A stretch of DNA of 64,000 nucleotides from Trichopria drosophilae (taxonomy: Eukaryota > Arthropoda > Insecta > Hymenoptera > Diapriidae), in the NCBI GenBank assembly GCA_030407085.1, contig CM059582.1, forward strand, positions 88,650,001-88,714,000. Direction: 5' to 3'. The stretch's first letter is position 1. Each line of letters begins with the position of its first letter. Below the pieces are notes generated by a model that was given only the letters and a program-made list of their open reading frames with translations, did not search any database and had not been told where the DNA came from. Shown in pieces: positions 62,966 through 64,000 of the stretch. A program made the position numbers and the translations under genes.

Positions 62966-64000
62966 TTAACCCTTTGCGTCCTAGTGGGACAGATGTCCCA
63001 CCAAAATTTACATAGATTTTGCTGTTTTTCGAGTGCAATATAAGATCTATTTTGATAAAATCTTTTTCTGTTACTTATATAGACCTTAATCATCAGTAAA
63101 TAAAGCTGTTTCTCCTTTTTTTTTGCTAATAATATAATTGTTATTAACAAACAAAGTTTAAAAAAATGCGTTTTTTTTCGAATAAATGCAGTTTTAAGAA
63201 AAGGATCCAATATTTTTTTCTGAACATTTTTTCATTGAAGTTTTTGGGGGCGCTGATTACGAATCCGGCGTTAGTTTTGTGAAATTCAAAATGGCGGATC
63301 CAATATGGCAGACAAAAATTTTAAATATAACTGTATTTGAACAAAATTTGTTACTCGGGGGTTTTCGGGGTCGCTGATTACGAATCCGATGTTAGTTTTG
63401 TGAAATTAAAAATGTCGGATCCAATATGGCGGACAAAAAATTTTAAACATAACTGTATTTGGACAAAATTGGTTACTCGGGGGTTTTCGGGGTCGCTGAT
63501 TACGAATCCGAGGTTAGTTTTGTGACATTCAAAATGGCGGATCCAATATGGCAGACAAAAATTTTAAATATAACTGTATTTGAACAAAATTTGTTACTCG
63601 GGGGTTTTCGGGGTCGCTGATTACGAATCCGATGTTAGTTTTGTGAAATTAAAAATGTCGGATCCAATATGGCGGACAAAAAATTTTAAACATAACTGTA
63701 TTTGGACAAAATTGGTTACTCGGGGGTTTTCGGGGTCGCTGATTACGAATCCGAGGTTAGTTTTGTGACATTCAAAATGGCGGATCCAATATGGCAGACA
63801 AAAATTTTAAATATAACTGTATTTGAACAAAATTTGTTACTCGGGGGTTTTCGGGGTCGCTGATTACGAATCCGATGTTAGTTTTGTGAAATTAAAAATG
63901 TCGGATCCAATATGGCGGACAAAAAATTTTAAACATAACTGTATTTGGACAAAATTGGTTACTCGGGGGTTTTCGGGGTCGCTGATTACGAATCCGAGGT
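62966..64000 (+). mobile_element. Left part of a piggyBac-like TTAA element (continues past window)
   Basis: TTAA at 62966-62969 is followed by CCCTTTGCGTCCTAGTGGGA, related to the ends of the element at 7731-9403. A subterminal palindrome GTGGGACAGATGTCCCAC spans 62984-63001. The interior is the 243-bp tandem repeat. The right end is outside the window. Confidence 0.65.
63236..64000 (+). repeat. 243-bp dimeric tandem repeat of the ATGGCGG family
   Basis: Two ~121-bp subunits alternate: one with AAAAATGTCGGATCCAATAT and one with CAAAATGGCGGATCCAATAT. Each begins GGTTTTCGGGGTCGCTGATT. The dimer repeats exactly every 243 bases (identical readings at 63337 and 63580) and runs off the window. 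The first, more diverged subunit starts near 63236. Confidence 0.9.

Noticed and set aside
63337..63768. Two identical 62-codon frames
   Set aside because: They are two copies of the same 243-bp satellite unit, not genes.

Overview
The window reads as an AT-rich animal (insect) chromosome segment made almost entirely of mobile elements, their fossils and satellite DNA. I found no convincing single-copy host protein gene. The mix of BEL/Pao and Ty3/gypsy-errantivirus-type LTR elements, APE-type LINEs, TTAA (piggyBac-like), TA (Tc1/mariner-like) and 8-bp-duplication (hAT-like) elements points to an insect. Hymenoptera, perhaps an ant, is my inference and not proven.

Layout. 1-4816: a minus-strand BEL/Pao element cut off by the left window edge (integrase/RNase H, RT, protease, zinc knuckle, gag, tRNA-Tyr primer site, short LTR). 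6106-6716: a tRNA-like sequence with a poly-T stop, then an ~85-bp tandem array. 6802-7326: a MITE. 7731-9403: a TTAA-flanked non-autonomous piggyBac-like element. 9451-14465: a full-length minus-strand LINE with both ORFs open. 15915-20932: a 5-kb TA-flanked element without visible transposase, carrying a phased heat-shock-element-like site, an ~88-bp minisatellite and palindromes. 20935-26900: mostly featureless AT-rich DNA with a tRNA-like fossil, a GC-richer island (22440-23170) and one decayed protein fragment near 25.8 kb. 26905-28206 and 56846-62490: one ~148-bp satellite array. 62966-64000: the left end of another TTAA element containing a 243-bp dimeric repeat.

The main story is 28207-56840. 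A plus-strand BEL/Pao element (5-bp duplication ATGAG, LTR of 305 bp) landed in the ~148-bp satellite and was then hit at least five times: a LINE (29238-33221, 14-bp duplication), a 260-bp TA MITE (33402-33661), an endogenous-retrovirus-like Ty3/gypsy element (35658-47021) with gag, pol and an open envelope frame, a 5-kb fold-back element (47231-52189), and a LINE fragment lacking its 3' end (52559-55068). Removing the inserts leaves the BEL domains in their normal order, which supports the boundaries.

The retroviral element is the most gene-like unit: gag and env are open, pol is broken by three stops and two frame changes, and the LTRs differ at about 18 of 993 positions by my count. The repeat unit containing paired ATGGCGG cores recurs inside at least three differently bounded elements, so it appears to be a satellite spread by mobile elements.
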